Below, in pieces: positions 47,371 to 58,242 of a stretch of 64,000 nt of DNA. The DNA is from Przewalskia tangutica (Eukaryota > Streptophyta > Magnoliopsida > Solanales > Solanaceae): NCBI GenBank assembly GCA_029844215.1, contig CM056736.1, positions 57,101,562 through 57,165,561 on the forward strand. The letters are read 5' to 3'. The notes under the pieces were generated by a model. The model was not told the DNA's origin, searched no databases, and saw nothing but the letters and a program-made list of their open reading frames with translations. The number at the start of each line of letters is the position of its first letter. Positions within the stretch are counted from its first letter, which is position 1. A program made the translations under genes and the position numbers.

Positions 47371-47642
47371 GAACGATTATACGAGTCCCACGAGATGGGC
47401 GGTCACGTATTTCATTTGATTATACACCGAGTCCCACGAGATGGCGAGGACACGTATTCCATCCGATTATACACCGAGTCCACGAGATGGCGAGTCACGT
47501 ATTTCATCCGATATTACACCGAGTCCCACGAGATGGCGAAGTCACGTATTTCATCCGATTTTACGAGTCGCGAGATGAAGCGAAGTCGCGTATCTCATCC
47601 GATTTTACAAGTCCCGCGAGATGGCGGTCACGTATTTCATCC
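47371..47642 (+). repeat. Minisatellite, about 45 bp x 6, in 5' LTR
   Basis: Units: ACACCGAGTCCCACGAGATG, GCGAGTCACGTATTTCATCC, GATT. The 3' LTR has the same array at 52781-53050 and the minus LTR at 1862-5029 has it at 2480-2728. Each unit contains a CACGTATT core. Confidence 0.88.
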
Positions 47643-48334
47643 GTTATCATACATGTCTCCGCTTTATATAGACTATTATGATTTCATTTCTGATCTTTTC
47701 TGATTTCACATGCTTGGTACCGTTATCGACCTCGCCTTGAGTGCGTTCAATCCGCAGTGGAAATACATCGGTTGTGGATCCTCGCTCATAGGATCACGAT
47801 TCAGCGTGTCGGAAGCCCATTTCTTTGGAGGCTTATCTTTTGGTATGTTACCACATTATGCAGAGATTCTTATACATTCGTGGTATGGCGGGGCCTGTCC
47901 ATCATAATTGTTGTAAAAATCTTAAGTGCAGTAACCTTTGTTGTGGCGGGAGTTTGTAAAAAGGATAACTGTTCGGGTATTTATGTATATATATGATGAA
48001 AGCACTGTTTTGGTTGCTTTGTTTATTTATCTTGTCTCTTAATTCATGTTCATGTTTTTATTTCCTGATTTTCTCGATGTTGTTTCACTAGGGTGCGGGG
48101 TAAGGCACGATCCACGGCCGGTTGGGTCTTGACAAAGTGGTATCGAGCGATTAGTCCTCGGAAAGTGTCTGACCGTGTCTAGTAGAGTCTTGATTATCGG
48201 TGTGTTGTGCACCACATCTATAATCGTGAGGCTATAGGACATTTAGGATTGGTTTCCATTCTTCTCATTACGAGATCGTGCCACTGAGTTGTGTGATAAG
48301 TTGGACCCTCGACGTATTCCTTTCCTTTACGATT

Positions 48335-49450
48335 ATGCCTCGCGTAAAACCCAGCCCAGACGGGCAAGCGGCGGAGAGGCGCTAGTGGGATCTGAGGAGG
48401 AATGCGAGCGCGAGCTCGGTCGATGCACGAGCAGTGCTCCAGCGGCGAGTTTCGCGGCCGCGCCCGGCCAGCGAGTTTAGAGCCGCGGCGATGGCTGCTG
48501 AGACTCTGATACACGAGCCTCGGTCCTACGGCTGGAGCGGATGAGATGGGTACAAGAGATGGCGATTCGGCGAGTCGTGGCGAGATATGAGGATAAGTGG
48601 ATGCAGCGATTCCGGCCCGATAGCACCGTAGTTCACCCCGGCGAGCGGTTTGAGGCTACGTGACTTTACGAGTTGTAGCCCGATGTTCTATGGATCGAGC
48701 CGAGATGACCTCGGGAGTTTATCAAGCGGCTACAGGATCGTGAGTGATCGAGTCTCGAGCGAGTCGGTGGTATTGGGTTCGCATCACCGCGTGATCTGCG
48801 ATTGGTAGTTTGATTCGTGGGAGTTGTCGGGAAGAGCATGCACTTCCAGTAGTTTGGGGCGAGTTCTCAAGGGCTTTTCTTGCACATTTCTTGCCCCACG
48901 GATGAGAGGGCTCGGTAAGCAATTTTTGACGTTGAGGCGGGGCGGGCGGGCCGGTTAGAAAACAATGTGGAGTTCGACTCATTAGCTCGATATGTTCCTC
49001 GTAGTAATGCCGATATGGAGGGCCAGTACCGCTACGTCACGGGCTAGATGATTACTTGGCGAGAGGCATGCAGGTGTAGCTCTTGGTACCGCATGGACAT
49101 TGCCGCGTCAAGCTCATGCACTAGGATGTGAGGCACGGAGAGGTCGACGGAATGGCCAGAGATCGGCGAAGAAGGGCGAGCAATGAGGTCCTTTGGTAAC
49201 TTTCGAGGCGGACCGCCTCGGCGATCTAGTTATGTACCTCCGCGATGCTGAGTGGTCCCCGCGATCGTCGGGGCGTTCGTGGTATTCGAGGTGGTCGAGC
49301 TCGGGGCTTAGTTCCGAGATATACATGGGTTCTTGATCGGGTTCGTGTTTTCCTCGGTGTACGATGTGGCGGGCGTCATCCCGGAATGTCGTCTCTTTCG
49401 TGCTTGTTTTCTGCGGCCGTCGAGGCCATGTGTGAAACCGTCTAGTAGGA
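48335..49450 (+). pseudogene. gag of nested gag-only element
   Basis: ATG at 48335 (MPRVKPSPDGQAAERR, then a stop as given). Capsid remnants follow, for example GSHHR near 48775 and FDSWELSG near 48810-48835, in mixed frames. The knuckle area near 49396-49440 retains the Cys-Gly-Arg-Arg-Gly-His coding bases (TGCGGCCGTCGAGGCCATGT) with a shifted frame. Confidence 0.6.
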
Positions 49451-49549
49451 AGGATGCAAGCAGAATGGCTCACCTAGGGTCGATGGCGGGTTCATCGCCT
49501 TCTGACTATGCGCCTGCAGTGAGCTTATGATTAGAGTGGGCGGTAGATT

Positions 49550-50470
49550 CGTATATCCTTAACCCTATAGAGATTTGTATGTATGATAATGATGACCTTA
49601 TTATTGTGTGCTACGTTCGGATAGCGTTATGTTGGTTATGAGTTAGAAAGCTTGGTTAGTTGAAAGGATATGTGTGGGGGCATGGAAAGTGTGAACCTTA
49701 GAATATTTCGTGTTGAGACCTTAGATGTAAGGTCATCTTGAATAAAAGATTTTACGGTTAGTCTTTGTTGAAATACTTGGTTTGCGTATAAATGTGTTGT
49801 GGGATAAGTCCATGGGTAGTGTGAAATGGAAGTGGTAGCTTTCATGACCTGTATAGGTAAGATTGTTCCGGATCGGGGAACAAGAGCTTGATGCGTTAAG
49901 TGGGTCGGGTTGGGGCCGTATCGCGGGCCAACCCGCGGCTTTGTTTGAGTGGGTCAGCTCTGGGTGGTCCCGCCGGTGGTAGGTCACGAGGGTGCTAGGC
50001 CCAGTTTAGTTGACCATCGTATGAGTTCGTGGGTATGTTCGACCGACGGTCGTGAAGGCCGGAATGGCCTTAAGGAAGATCGAGGCTAGTAAGATGACCA
50101 AGTTTGGAGGTAGTGACTCAAAGTTTTGGAAGCGAAGTGTGGTACGTATACTAGAAGAGTTCAAGTGTCCGGAAGAGTCTGACGAGTAAGGGTAGAGCAT
50201 GTATTGCGAGCATAGATATGATCATTTCTTGTGAAGGGAGAAGGTGCGAAGGATGTATATTTTAGGCCTCGGGGATCGCGTACGGCCGGTACCATTTGTT
50301 AGGTCGCCGAGTGACACTAGAACCTCGCGGCAAAGTGACAAAAGTTTGTGATGTTAGAGTGTTTCCTCGTGGACTTGGATGTAAGTATTTTTGCGGGTGT
50401 TTCGTGGCGGTTGTGGCGTTGGCAACTTATTAAAAGAACTTTATCGTTATACGTCTTGAGAAGGAACATT
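49550..50470 (+). other. Non-pol 3' segment of nested gag-only element
   Basis: Homologue of 27980-28780: CCATGGGTAGTGTGAAATGG, GGTAGCTTTCATGACCTG, GTGGTCCCGCCGGTGGTAGG, CACGAGGGTGCTAGGCCCA. An extra 140 bases (about 50220-50370) are not in B1. No conserved open frame. Confidence 0.6.
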
Positions 50471-50498
50471 CGGGACGAATGTTTCTAAGAGAGGAGAA

Positions 50499-53400
50499 TG
50501 TTATACCGTATTTCCAGTATATGCGTGGCGCGTCGTATTATAATTTGAGCCTTAAAGTTGGCTAGTTTCGAAATTTGTACACAAGTGCAGAAAGAGTCGC
50601 TTTCCGACTAAACGTTTCCACGACTTACGTAGGAAAATTCCGCTATGTCATTTATAATTTTTGCGGATTTTTCCGAGAGACGAAACATTTTGGACCAACG
50701 AGAGGCGACACTTGTCACCTCAATTGGAGCACTTGGCGTCCTCTTGGGCGATTTGGCCTTGGCTTTTAGTCAAGGGTTAGGTAGGATATTTTGGTGGTAG
50801 ATAGATAAGGTATACTTGGCTTAATCTTAGCCTTACACTTGCCTAACACTTGGATGGATCTTGGCCATTGGTTGGCCTTTGCTTGACCTATAAATACCCC
50901 TTCATGTTGATGAACTTCTTCATCCAAAATTTCCTAAGTCTTGAAAAATCTTTCCTCCTCTTGCTTACTTTAAATCAGCCACACTACCACTTGAGAAGCC
51001 TTGGCGAGAGGTCTACCCCACTGCCTAGTTGTTTTCGTATAATACCCCTTGTTGTGGTATAGAAATACTCTCCTAGTATTGTTGTTATGTCCAAATACCT
51101 TGGCCCCAAATACCTTGTAGTATTCCCAAGTTACACTTATACAAAAAGCCCAGAAAATACTATTATACCTCCTTTTAGCCACTAAACGAAACCCTAAGGA
51201 AATCTTCACCCGTTGTTGAAGTTGTAAGTAGAAGTTGGTTAGAACTTCTAAGGGTTGTTTGGAGCGCTCGGAGTAGGAGCTAAGCGTTGCTCAGGATCGA
51301 CTTTATACTTGGATAATTTTGGGCTTATCGAGGTAAACACTCTCGTCCTTCTATTGTAATTGGAAATTACATGTTAGAATATATAGTTGAAGTATACTAT
51401 ATATAGAAATGAACTTAGTATTGTGGCAATGTCTTTTGACTTAAGCTGAAGAATAAAGAAATGATGACTGTAATTACATGGGGCGTGTTCTGATGAACTT
51501 GTGTAGTATTACTGTGTAGTAGAATTGTACACGTCCGGTTAGACGTGTAAACCCCCCCCCCCCCCCTGGTTGGCTTGGTAGCCGGCCTCGTTAGAGGAGG
51601 AGATTTCTGTTGTGGCGGGGAGAGTCTTTGCGAATTTTACGTAGAAAGATGGAAACTTGTGTTTAAGATTTAATAGGCGTTTGTGGCCTTTATAGGTGAA
51701 AGTACTAAGAGTAGCGTATTCTACTCGAGGAGTGGAAAGGGCTAGCAAGGTTGTAGTACTTGGAGCTTTTTGCTTATTGTCGATAATCGTCGCGAGGTAT
51801 GTGAACCTCTTCCTATCTCTTCTAGCATGATATGTGTGAACTATGTAGTGCGGTGAGCGTACGTGTGTTATTGTATTTGATTGTTGTAAAACATAAAGTG
51901 TTATAACGGCTTTATGGGAAGTTGGTTATAACGACTTTATGTAGGTAAGAAAATGGGTTGTGGTTTTAAAAGATAATCGATTTGATTTATAAGCGGCAGG
52001 CGTTATAATAAAACTTGAAGTATTTCAAAGATTTATGAATCGTTTTGAAAGAAGTGTAGTATTGTGTTATGAAAACTTAAGAGTTATACTAGCTTTATGG
52101 GAAGTTAGGTATAACGGCTTAAGAATGTTATCTTGATTTGAATCGAGAATGTGTGTCGACAAACCATCTGCGGCGTTATAAAGGAAAATGTACTGACTAA
52201 TGAATTGTATTATTAAAACCAGTAGAAACCTCCATCTGCATAGAAACTAAGATAAGACAAAATGATATTACATTTTCTAGATCATGGCTGCTGTAATAAG
52301 AATGTTGTAAACAAGAATAACCTACTCTCACGTGAGACATATATTACTCAATTGTTCTAAAAAGGAATCAAGTGATTAAGTTTATGAACTATGAAACCAT
52401 TTGAAAATGAGAAGCTTGAGTAATTGAAACTAGGCAAAAGCGGAACTTAGGAAAGAATGTTGTTACTTGATTTTGAAAAGGAATGTGGGTTGGTCATTCT
52501 AATACTACTGTATCGGGTGACTTTTATAAAAGTAATGGATCTCTTTTAAAAGAATTTAACGTACGTAGTACTTTAGGGTTAAAACCCGGACTTTGGCATA
52601 AAATGAAAGTACCTTGAGTTGTGTATAACTTGCCTATGCTTGTTGTCGTGAAGCCTGCCTATGCTTGTTGTTGTGAAGCTTGCCTGTGCTTGTTGTTGTG
52701 AAACTTGCCTATGCTTGTTGTGATAGCCTTTGTTGTATTTACGTACCGCGTCTCTCGATGGAGGCGGTTGATTTGTTATGAGCGATTATACACCAGTCCC
52801 ACGAGATGGCGAGTCGCGTATTTCATTTGATTATACCGAGTCCCACGAGATGGCGGGGACACGTATTCCATCGATTATACACCGAGTCCCACGAGATGGC
52901 GGTCACGTATTTCATCCGATATTACACCGAGTCCCACGAGATGGCGAGTCACGTATTTCATCGATTTTACACCGAGTCCCACGAGATGGCGGTCGCGTAT
53001 CTCATCCGATTTTACCCGAGTCGCGAGATGGCGAAGTCACGTATTTCATCCGTTATCATACATGTCTCTGCTTTATATAGACTATTATGATTTCATTCTG
53101 ATCTTTTCTGATTTCACATGCTTGGTACTGTTATGTCTTGACCTCGCCCGAAGTGCGTTCATCTGCAGTGGAAGTACATCGGTTGTGGATCCTCGCTCAT
53201 AGGATCACAGTTCAGCGTGTCAGGAAGCCCCATTTCTTCGGAGGCTTATCTTTTGGTATGTTACCACAATATGCAGAGATTCTTATACATTCGTGGTATG
53301 GCGGGGCCACTGTCCGTCATAGTTGTAAAAATCTTAAGTGCATGCAACCTTTATTGTGGCGGGGTTTGTAAAAAGGATAACTGTTCGGTATTTATGTATA

Positions 53401-53546
53401 TATATGATGAAGGCAACTGTTTTGGTTGCTTTGTTTATTTATCTTGTCTCTTAATTCATGTTCATGTTTTTATTTCCTGATTTTCTCGATGTTGTATCAC
53501 TAGGGTGCCAGGGTAAGGCACGATCCACGGGCCGGTTCGGTCTTGA
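50499..53546 (+). repeat. 3' LTR of the nested gag-only element
   Basis: 3048 bp against 3038 for its partner, with the same modules: TATA 50889-50897, leader block about 51240-51340, C-run after GACGTGTAAA at about 51551-51565 (longer than in the partner), 26 bp repeats 52625-52730, minisatellite 52781-53050. It ends CTTGA then the target duplication. Confidence 0.9.
52781..53050 (+). repeat. Minisatellite, about 45 bp x 6, in 3' LTR
   Basis: Same units as at 47371-47642, with small unit-by-unit differences. Confidence 0.88.
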
Positions 53547-55030
53547 GAATAGGTGAGGATACTTACGCCTCATGTCCTCCTCGGCTTCCCGTCATCTCCT
53601 CCCCGAGCTCGTTCGCCACAAGACTTTGTGGAAGCTACGTCCCGTCATGAGACGCCTAACCTGACGATCGATTATCGCTATGGAAATCTCCTCATACGAT
53701 AATCCCTCGGTCACCTGGACATCGTCAATCGGGTGTACTCTGGATGGATCCCCGATACACCTCCTCAGCATAGAAACATGAAACACCGGATGCACTGCCT
53801 CCAGATCGGACGGCAGATCAACTCATAGGCAACCTTGCCTACCTGCGGACAATCAAGCGGCCCAATGTACCTCGGTGAGTTTCCCTTTCTTCCCGAATCT
53901 CATCACACCGCCATGGGTTTCACTTTCAGAAAACCCAATCACGACCTCGAACTCGGATGCCGACGACGATGATCTGCGTCGACACGCCGACTCACGGTGT
54001 GAGCAACCGCTCTGGATAAGCTTCACCTTATCCGCTGCTGCACCAAATCTGGTCCCACTAATCGCACTCGCCCACATCAAACCAGCTATCAGCGATCTGC
54101 ACTTCCTCCCATACAAGGCCTCATGGCGCCGTCCGAATCTTTGGGTGGTAGCTATTATATGCAAACTCAACTAGAGGCAAATGATCCTCCCGGCTACCCA
54201 CGAAGTCAATAACACAGCTCGCGACATATCCTCGCAGTGCGGATAGTGCGCTCTGCTGTCCGCTGCATGCGTGGATGGAATGCGATGCTCGTGCTCACTG
54301 CGTCCCTAAACCCCTCGGAAAGACCTCCGAAGTTAGCGTCGCGGGCTCCTGCATGCGATATGATCGAAATAGGGACTCCATGCGATCGGCGATCTCTCGG
54401 ATGTAAAGTCGGCATAATCCTCGGTAGAAAAAGTCGTCTGACGGGAAGAAAGTGGGCTGATTTCGTCGACTGTCGACGATAACCCATATCGAATCATGTC
54501 TCCTCGAGTGCGAGGTAATCCCGTGATAAAGTCCATGCTGATCACCTCCACTTCGGTCGGGATCTCGATAAATGCGCAACAAACCACGTGCCTGCGGTGC
54601 TCTACCTTCACTGCGACAACACGGGCCGAGCTACAAACTCGCAACGTTCCTCTTCAAGCCATCCCACCAATACACGGATCTAAGGTCGTGGTACATCTTG
54701 GTCGACCGGATGGATAGAGTAACGCGCTGTGTGCTTCCCAGAACTCCGCCAAGTCTCAAACATCCGGAACACACTGCCCTCAAACCTTAGCACCCCATCG
54801 GTGCTACCTCAGGACCCTTTCCTCACAAAGGGCGTATCGCGATGCCGCGTCAAAGCTGGATCCTCAGCTGTTGCCTCTTCACCTCGCCGGCGATGGAAGA
54901 CTCGGCAACCTCTCGAACTCGGACCCACTACTATCGGAATCAATCAAGCGGACACCAAGGCTCGCTAATCGATGCAAATCGCGAACCATGCCCTCTCTCC
55001 GGCACATCCGATAGACTCCCATTGACCTAC
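53547..55030 (-). pseudogene. Integrase and chromodomain of complete type A element
   Basis: Minus-strand pieces: HPVFHVSMLRRCIGDPSRVH then VTEGLSYEEISIAIIDRQVRR (53592-53795, chromodomain), YGRKCRSLIAG..., VMRFGKKGKL (53860-54130, GPY region), and core pieces MDFITGLPRT and KSAHFLPVR (54206-54644, several frames). The zinc region is near 54600-54720. Frames change about every 100-200 bases, more often than in the sister copy at 19990-21549. Confidence 0.8.
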
Positions 55031-55980
55031 GACTAAGAGCGTACGCCCACAACATTGGCCTTCCCGGGTGGTACAGATATCGACATCATAGTCCTTAAGC
55101 AACTCTAACCACCGTCTCGCCGTAAGTTCGGCTCCTCTGGTGAAGATATCTGGAGGCTCTTGTGGTGCGTATAAATATCCACATGAACCCCATACAAATA
55201 GTGCCTCCAGATCTTGAAGCGTGAATCACGCTCGACTCAAATCATGGGTGGGGTAGTTCCTCTGCGTGCTTGTCGGGATCGCGTGCGCTATAACCTTACC
55301 AGTGCGTCATCAACACACAACCGAGCCGGACGCGTCACAATACACAACATAACCATCCGACCCTCTGGAAGAGTAAGAAGCGGGCGGTCGTCGATCTCTC
55401 GCAAAGAATCGGAAACCCCGCCACAAGCATCAGTCCATCAAACTTAGCCGCCACGAGTCGGCTAGTCAATGGTGCGAGATAGAAGCAAACTTCTCCACGA
55501 ACCGCCGATAGTAACTGCAAGGCCCGAAAAGTGCGCACCTCTGCCGGAGTAGTAGGTCTAGGCCAAGTCTGTTGCCTCGATCTTGGCGTATCCACCGAAT
55601 ACCATCACCCGACAATATGCCCAAGAAAATCCACGAAGCTAACCAAAACTCACATTTGGAAAACTTGGCGTATAGCTTCTGGTCGGAGAAGCGTCGGCCT
55701 GATCCTCAAATGCTCGCATGCTCTCTGCTCGGCGAGAATAAACAAGATATCATCAATGAACACTATCACAAACGTGTCCAAAATGGTTTGAACATTCGGT
55801 TCATCAAATCCATGAATCCGCCGGAGCATTGGTCAACCAAAGACATGACCCTGAACTCATAATGCGTCTGGTCGAATGCGATCTAGGGACATCCGCCTCC
55901 CGACTTCGCACTGATGATAGCGATCGCAGATCAATCTTGGAGAAACATCTCGCGCCTGGCCGGTCGAACAAATCATCAAT
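55030..55980 (-). pseudogene. RT C-terminal half and RNase H of complete type A element
   Basis: The FIDD catalytic pair lies at about 55750-55765 (VIVFIDDIL). RNase H peptides (CCVL, YASR-like) lie around 55260-55400. This region aligns end to end with 21543-22500 and is the more altered of the two copies. Confidence 0.75.
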
Positions 55981-56790
55981 CACGGGAAGGGGTATCTGTT
56001 CTTAATGGTCACCTTGTTCAGCTGCCTGTAATCAACACACATGCGCAGCGTCCCGTCCTTCTTCTTCACGAACAATACCGGCGCTCCCCAGGGAGAAACA
56101 CTAGGCCTGATGAAGCCCTTCTCCAGCAAATCTCGCAGCTGGTCCTTCAACTCTCTCAACTCGGCAGGTGCCATTCTGTATGGCGGAATGGAAATAGGCC
56201 GAGTGTCTGGCAGCACATCGATACAAAACTCTATCTCCCTCTCAGGAGGGATACCCGGGAGGTCATCTGGAAACACGTCTGGGAACTCTCTGACTACAGG
56301 AACTGACTGAAAATCTGGTACCGCAGCCTCAGTATCGAACACTCGAATGAGATGGTAGATATACCCCTTCTGCACCATCTTCCTAGCCTTGAGGTAGGAA
56401 ATAAACCTACCCCTCGGCGATACAGTGTTTCCCTCCCACTCAACAACCGGCTCCTCAGGAAACTGGAACCGTACTACTCTCTCCCTGCAGTCTACATTGG
56501 CATAGCAAGAAGCTAGCCAATCCATACCCATGATCACGTCGAAATCAGTCATATCCAACTCTATCAAGTCGGCTAGGGTCTGACGACTGTATATGGTCAC
56601 TGGACAAGCCCTATATATCTGCCGAGCTACCACCGAATCACCCACTGGCGTAGCTACCTCGAAAGGGTCTATGGACACAGGCTCTATCCCTATCCTACTA
56701 GCAATAAGGGGAGATATATAGGACAGAGTAGAACCCGGATCTATCAAGGCATACACATCAAATCGAACCGATAAGGTACTGTGACGACAT
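55980..56790 (-). pseudogene. Protease and RT N-terminus of complete type A element
   Basis: Longest open frame in the window (55980-57317, 445 codons). Retropepsin active site DPG at codons 193-195 (about 56733-56741), then DFDVIMGMDWLAS, EWEGNTVSPRG, the linker REFPDVFPDDLPG, RPISIPPYRMAP, LLEKGFIRPSVSPWGAP, and RT start KKKDGTLRMCVDYRQLNK. Upstream codons 1-180 run through gag C-terminus in mixed frame. Protease would cut gag-pol; RT copies the RNA. Confidence 0.88.
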
Positions 56791-58043
56791 CGGTGAGGCC
56801 TCACGATCTGCCCGGTGGACAAGGCATAAATGCGGTTCGAGGACGCTAGAATCGACCGCGCCCACGACCTGCCGCGACCTGGCCATGAGTTCCTTGCCCT
56901 CGGGCGAGTAATCGTAGGAGATGAAGAAGACGTGAAAGAACTCGTGGTGACCCTACCCTGCGGCGCTCTTGGTCGATACCATCGCAGTGACCTGCTGGCC
57001 ACAATCGTAACAAGCTCGGCGATGCCACACTTCCCGTAATGGGATCTACCGTCGGCCACACGGCGGGGTGGTCCGATCGTTCGCGCTCTGCTACCACGGA
57101 CGCCCGAAGTCCACGGGGCCCGGTCTGTCCTCAAGACGGTGCGGGAGTGCTCTGGGTGTGATGCAAATCTAGGCTCTTTGGCCGCCCACCCGAGAGCTAC
57201 CAAAGACCACGACGGCGTGGCGCCTTCTGGCTGCACAACCCATCGGCCTCTGCTCGCCGCGTCCAAGTGCATGAGCTGCATGGGTAATGTCCATACCGGT
57301 GAAGAGAAACACCGCACAAGACTTCGGCCATATAATCATCTAGCCGGTGGCGTGGCGGTGCACCCTATCCTCATGCTCTACCAACGCCGGGACATATCGA
57401 GCCAATGAATCGAACTCAACGTTGTACTCACGATTGTCGCGCCTCTTTGTCTCAAAGAACAAAAATCGTCGGCCCGTGCCCTCATCTGTGGGGGCAAGAA
57501 ATGAGTGAGAAAGGCCTCGAGAACTCGTCCCAGTAGGCTGGGACGCGCTCTCCCGAGATAACTCACGAATCAAACCGATCATTGCGGTATCACGCGGCTA
57601 TGTGGTGAAGACCACGGACTCGGTCTTTGAAGCCTTGATCACCGCATGATCTCTGCATCGACGGATGAACTCCTGCGGATCATCCTCGTGCCTCGACCGT
57701 AGAACTCGCGGGCTACAACTCGAGAAAATCCGTAGCCTCAAACTGCGATCTCGGGTGAACCACGACACGGTGGGCTCGGCTGCTGCGTCAACCTATCCTC
57801 ATATTCGCCACGATCACGGCGATGGCGGGCCATCTCCTTGTAACCCATCTAGTACGCTCGGTGAGGTGGAGGTGCAGTGCGTGGTCTCATCACCACTGCT
57901 GCGGCCTAAACCTCTCAGGGTCGGCGGCGTCGTGGAACTCGCCGTCTCGGGTATAGACGGGCTCGTGCCTCGTGACTCTAGGTGTCCCACTAGCGCCTCC
58001 TCGGTGCCTTGCCCTACGGGCGGGTTGCCTTACGTGGAGGCAT
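56790..58043 (-). pseudogene. gag of complete type A element
   Basis: ATG at 58043-58041 opens MPPRKATRPVG, 185-200 bases after the primer site. Capsid pieces are at 57340-57580 (LIRELSRES, SFLAPTDEGTGRRFLFF, REYNVEFDSLARYVPALVEHEDR). A zinc-knuckle relic near 57010-57045 reads YGKCGIAELV. Several frame shifts as given. Confidence 0.7.
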
Positions 58044-58226
58044 AATCGTATTCTAGAAAGGAACACGTTAGAGGTCCAACTTATAACACGACTCAAGGCA
58101 CGATCTCGAGTGAGAAGAATGGAAACCAATCCTAAATATCCTATAGCCTCACGATTATTGGTGTGGTGCACACACCGATAATCACGACTCTTGGATACGG
58201 TCGTAGACACTTTCCGAGGATTAACT

Positions 58227-58238
58227 GCTCTGATACCA
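58227..58238 (-). promoter_or_regulatory. Primer binding site of complete type A element
   Basis: Minus strand TGGTATCAGAGC, exact, four bases from the LTR boundary at 58243. Confidence 0.92.
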
Positions 58239-58242
58239 CTTT

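Larger units (their letters stand above)
45097..48134 (+). repeat. 5' LTR of the nested gag-only element
   Basis: 3038 bp, TGTTATACCG...CTTGACA. TATAAATAC 45482-45490, leader block about 45835-45930, donor-like GAGGTATGTG near 46378-46388, GCTTGCCTATGCTTGTTGT repeats 47215-47320, minisatellite 47371-47642. Confidence 0.9.
48135..50498 (+). mobile_element. Internal region of nested gag-only element
   Basis: 2364 bp. Altered primer site TGGTATCGAGC at 48138-48148, leader with the inverted repeat ATTATCGGTGTGTTGTGC, gag from 48335, non-pol segment about 49550-50060, chromodomain-tail relic about 50085-50200, inverted repeat ACATTCGGGACGAATGT, tract AAGAGAGGAGAA ending at 50498. Confidence 0.85.
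45097..53546 (+). mobile_element. Complete gag-only element, type B2 (nested)
   Basis: 8450 bp: LTR 45097-48134, internal 48135-50498, LTR 50499-53546. Target duplication GAATA at 45092-45096 and 53547-53551. The 3' LTR ends CTTGA, its final CA apparently missing. The internal region has a primer site, gag, non-pol 3' segment and polypurine tract but no protease, RT or integrase, yet it has a clean target duplication, so a gag-only element has transposed here, presumably with enzymes from another element. Confidence 0.9.
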
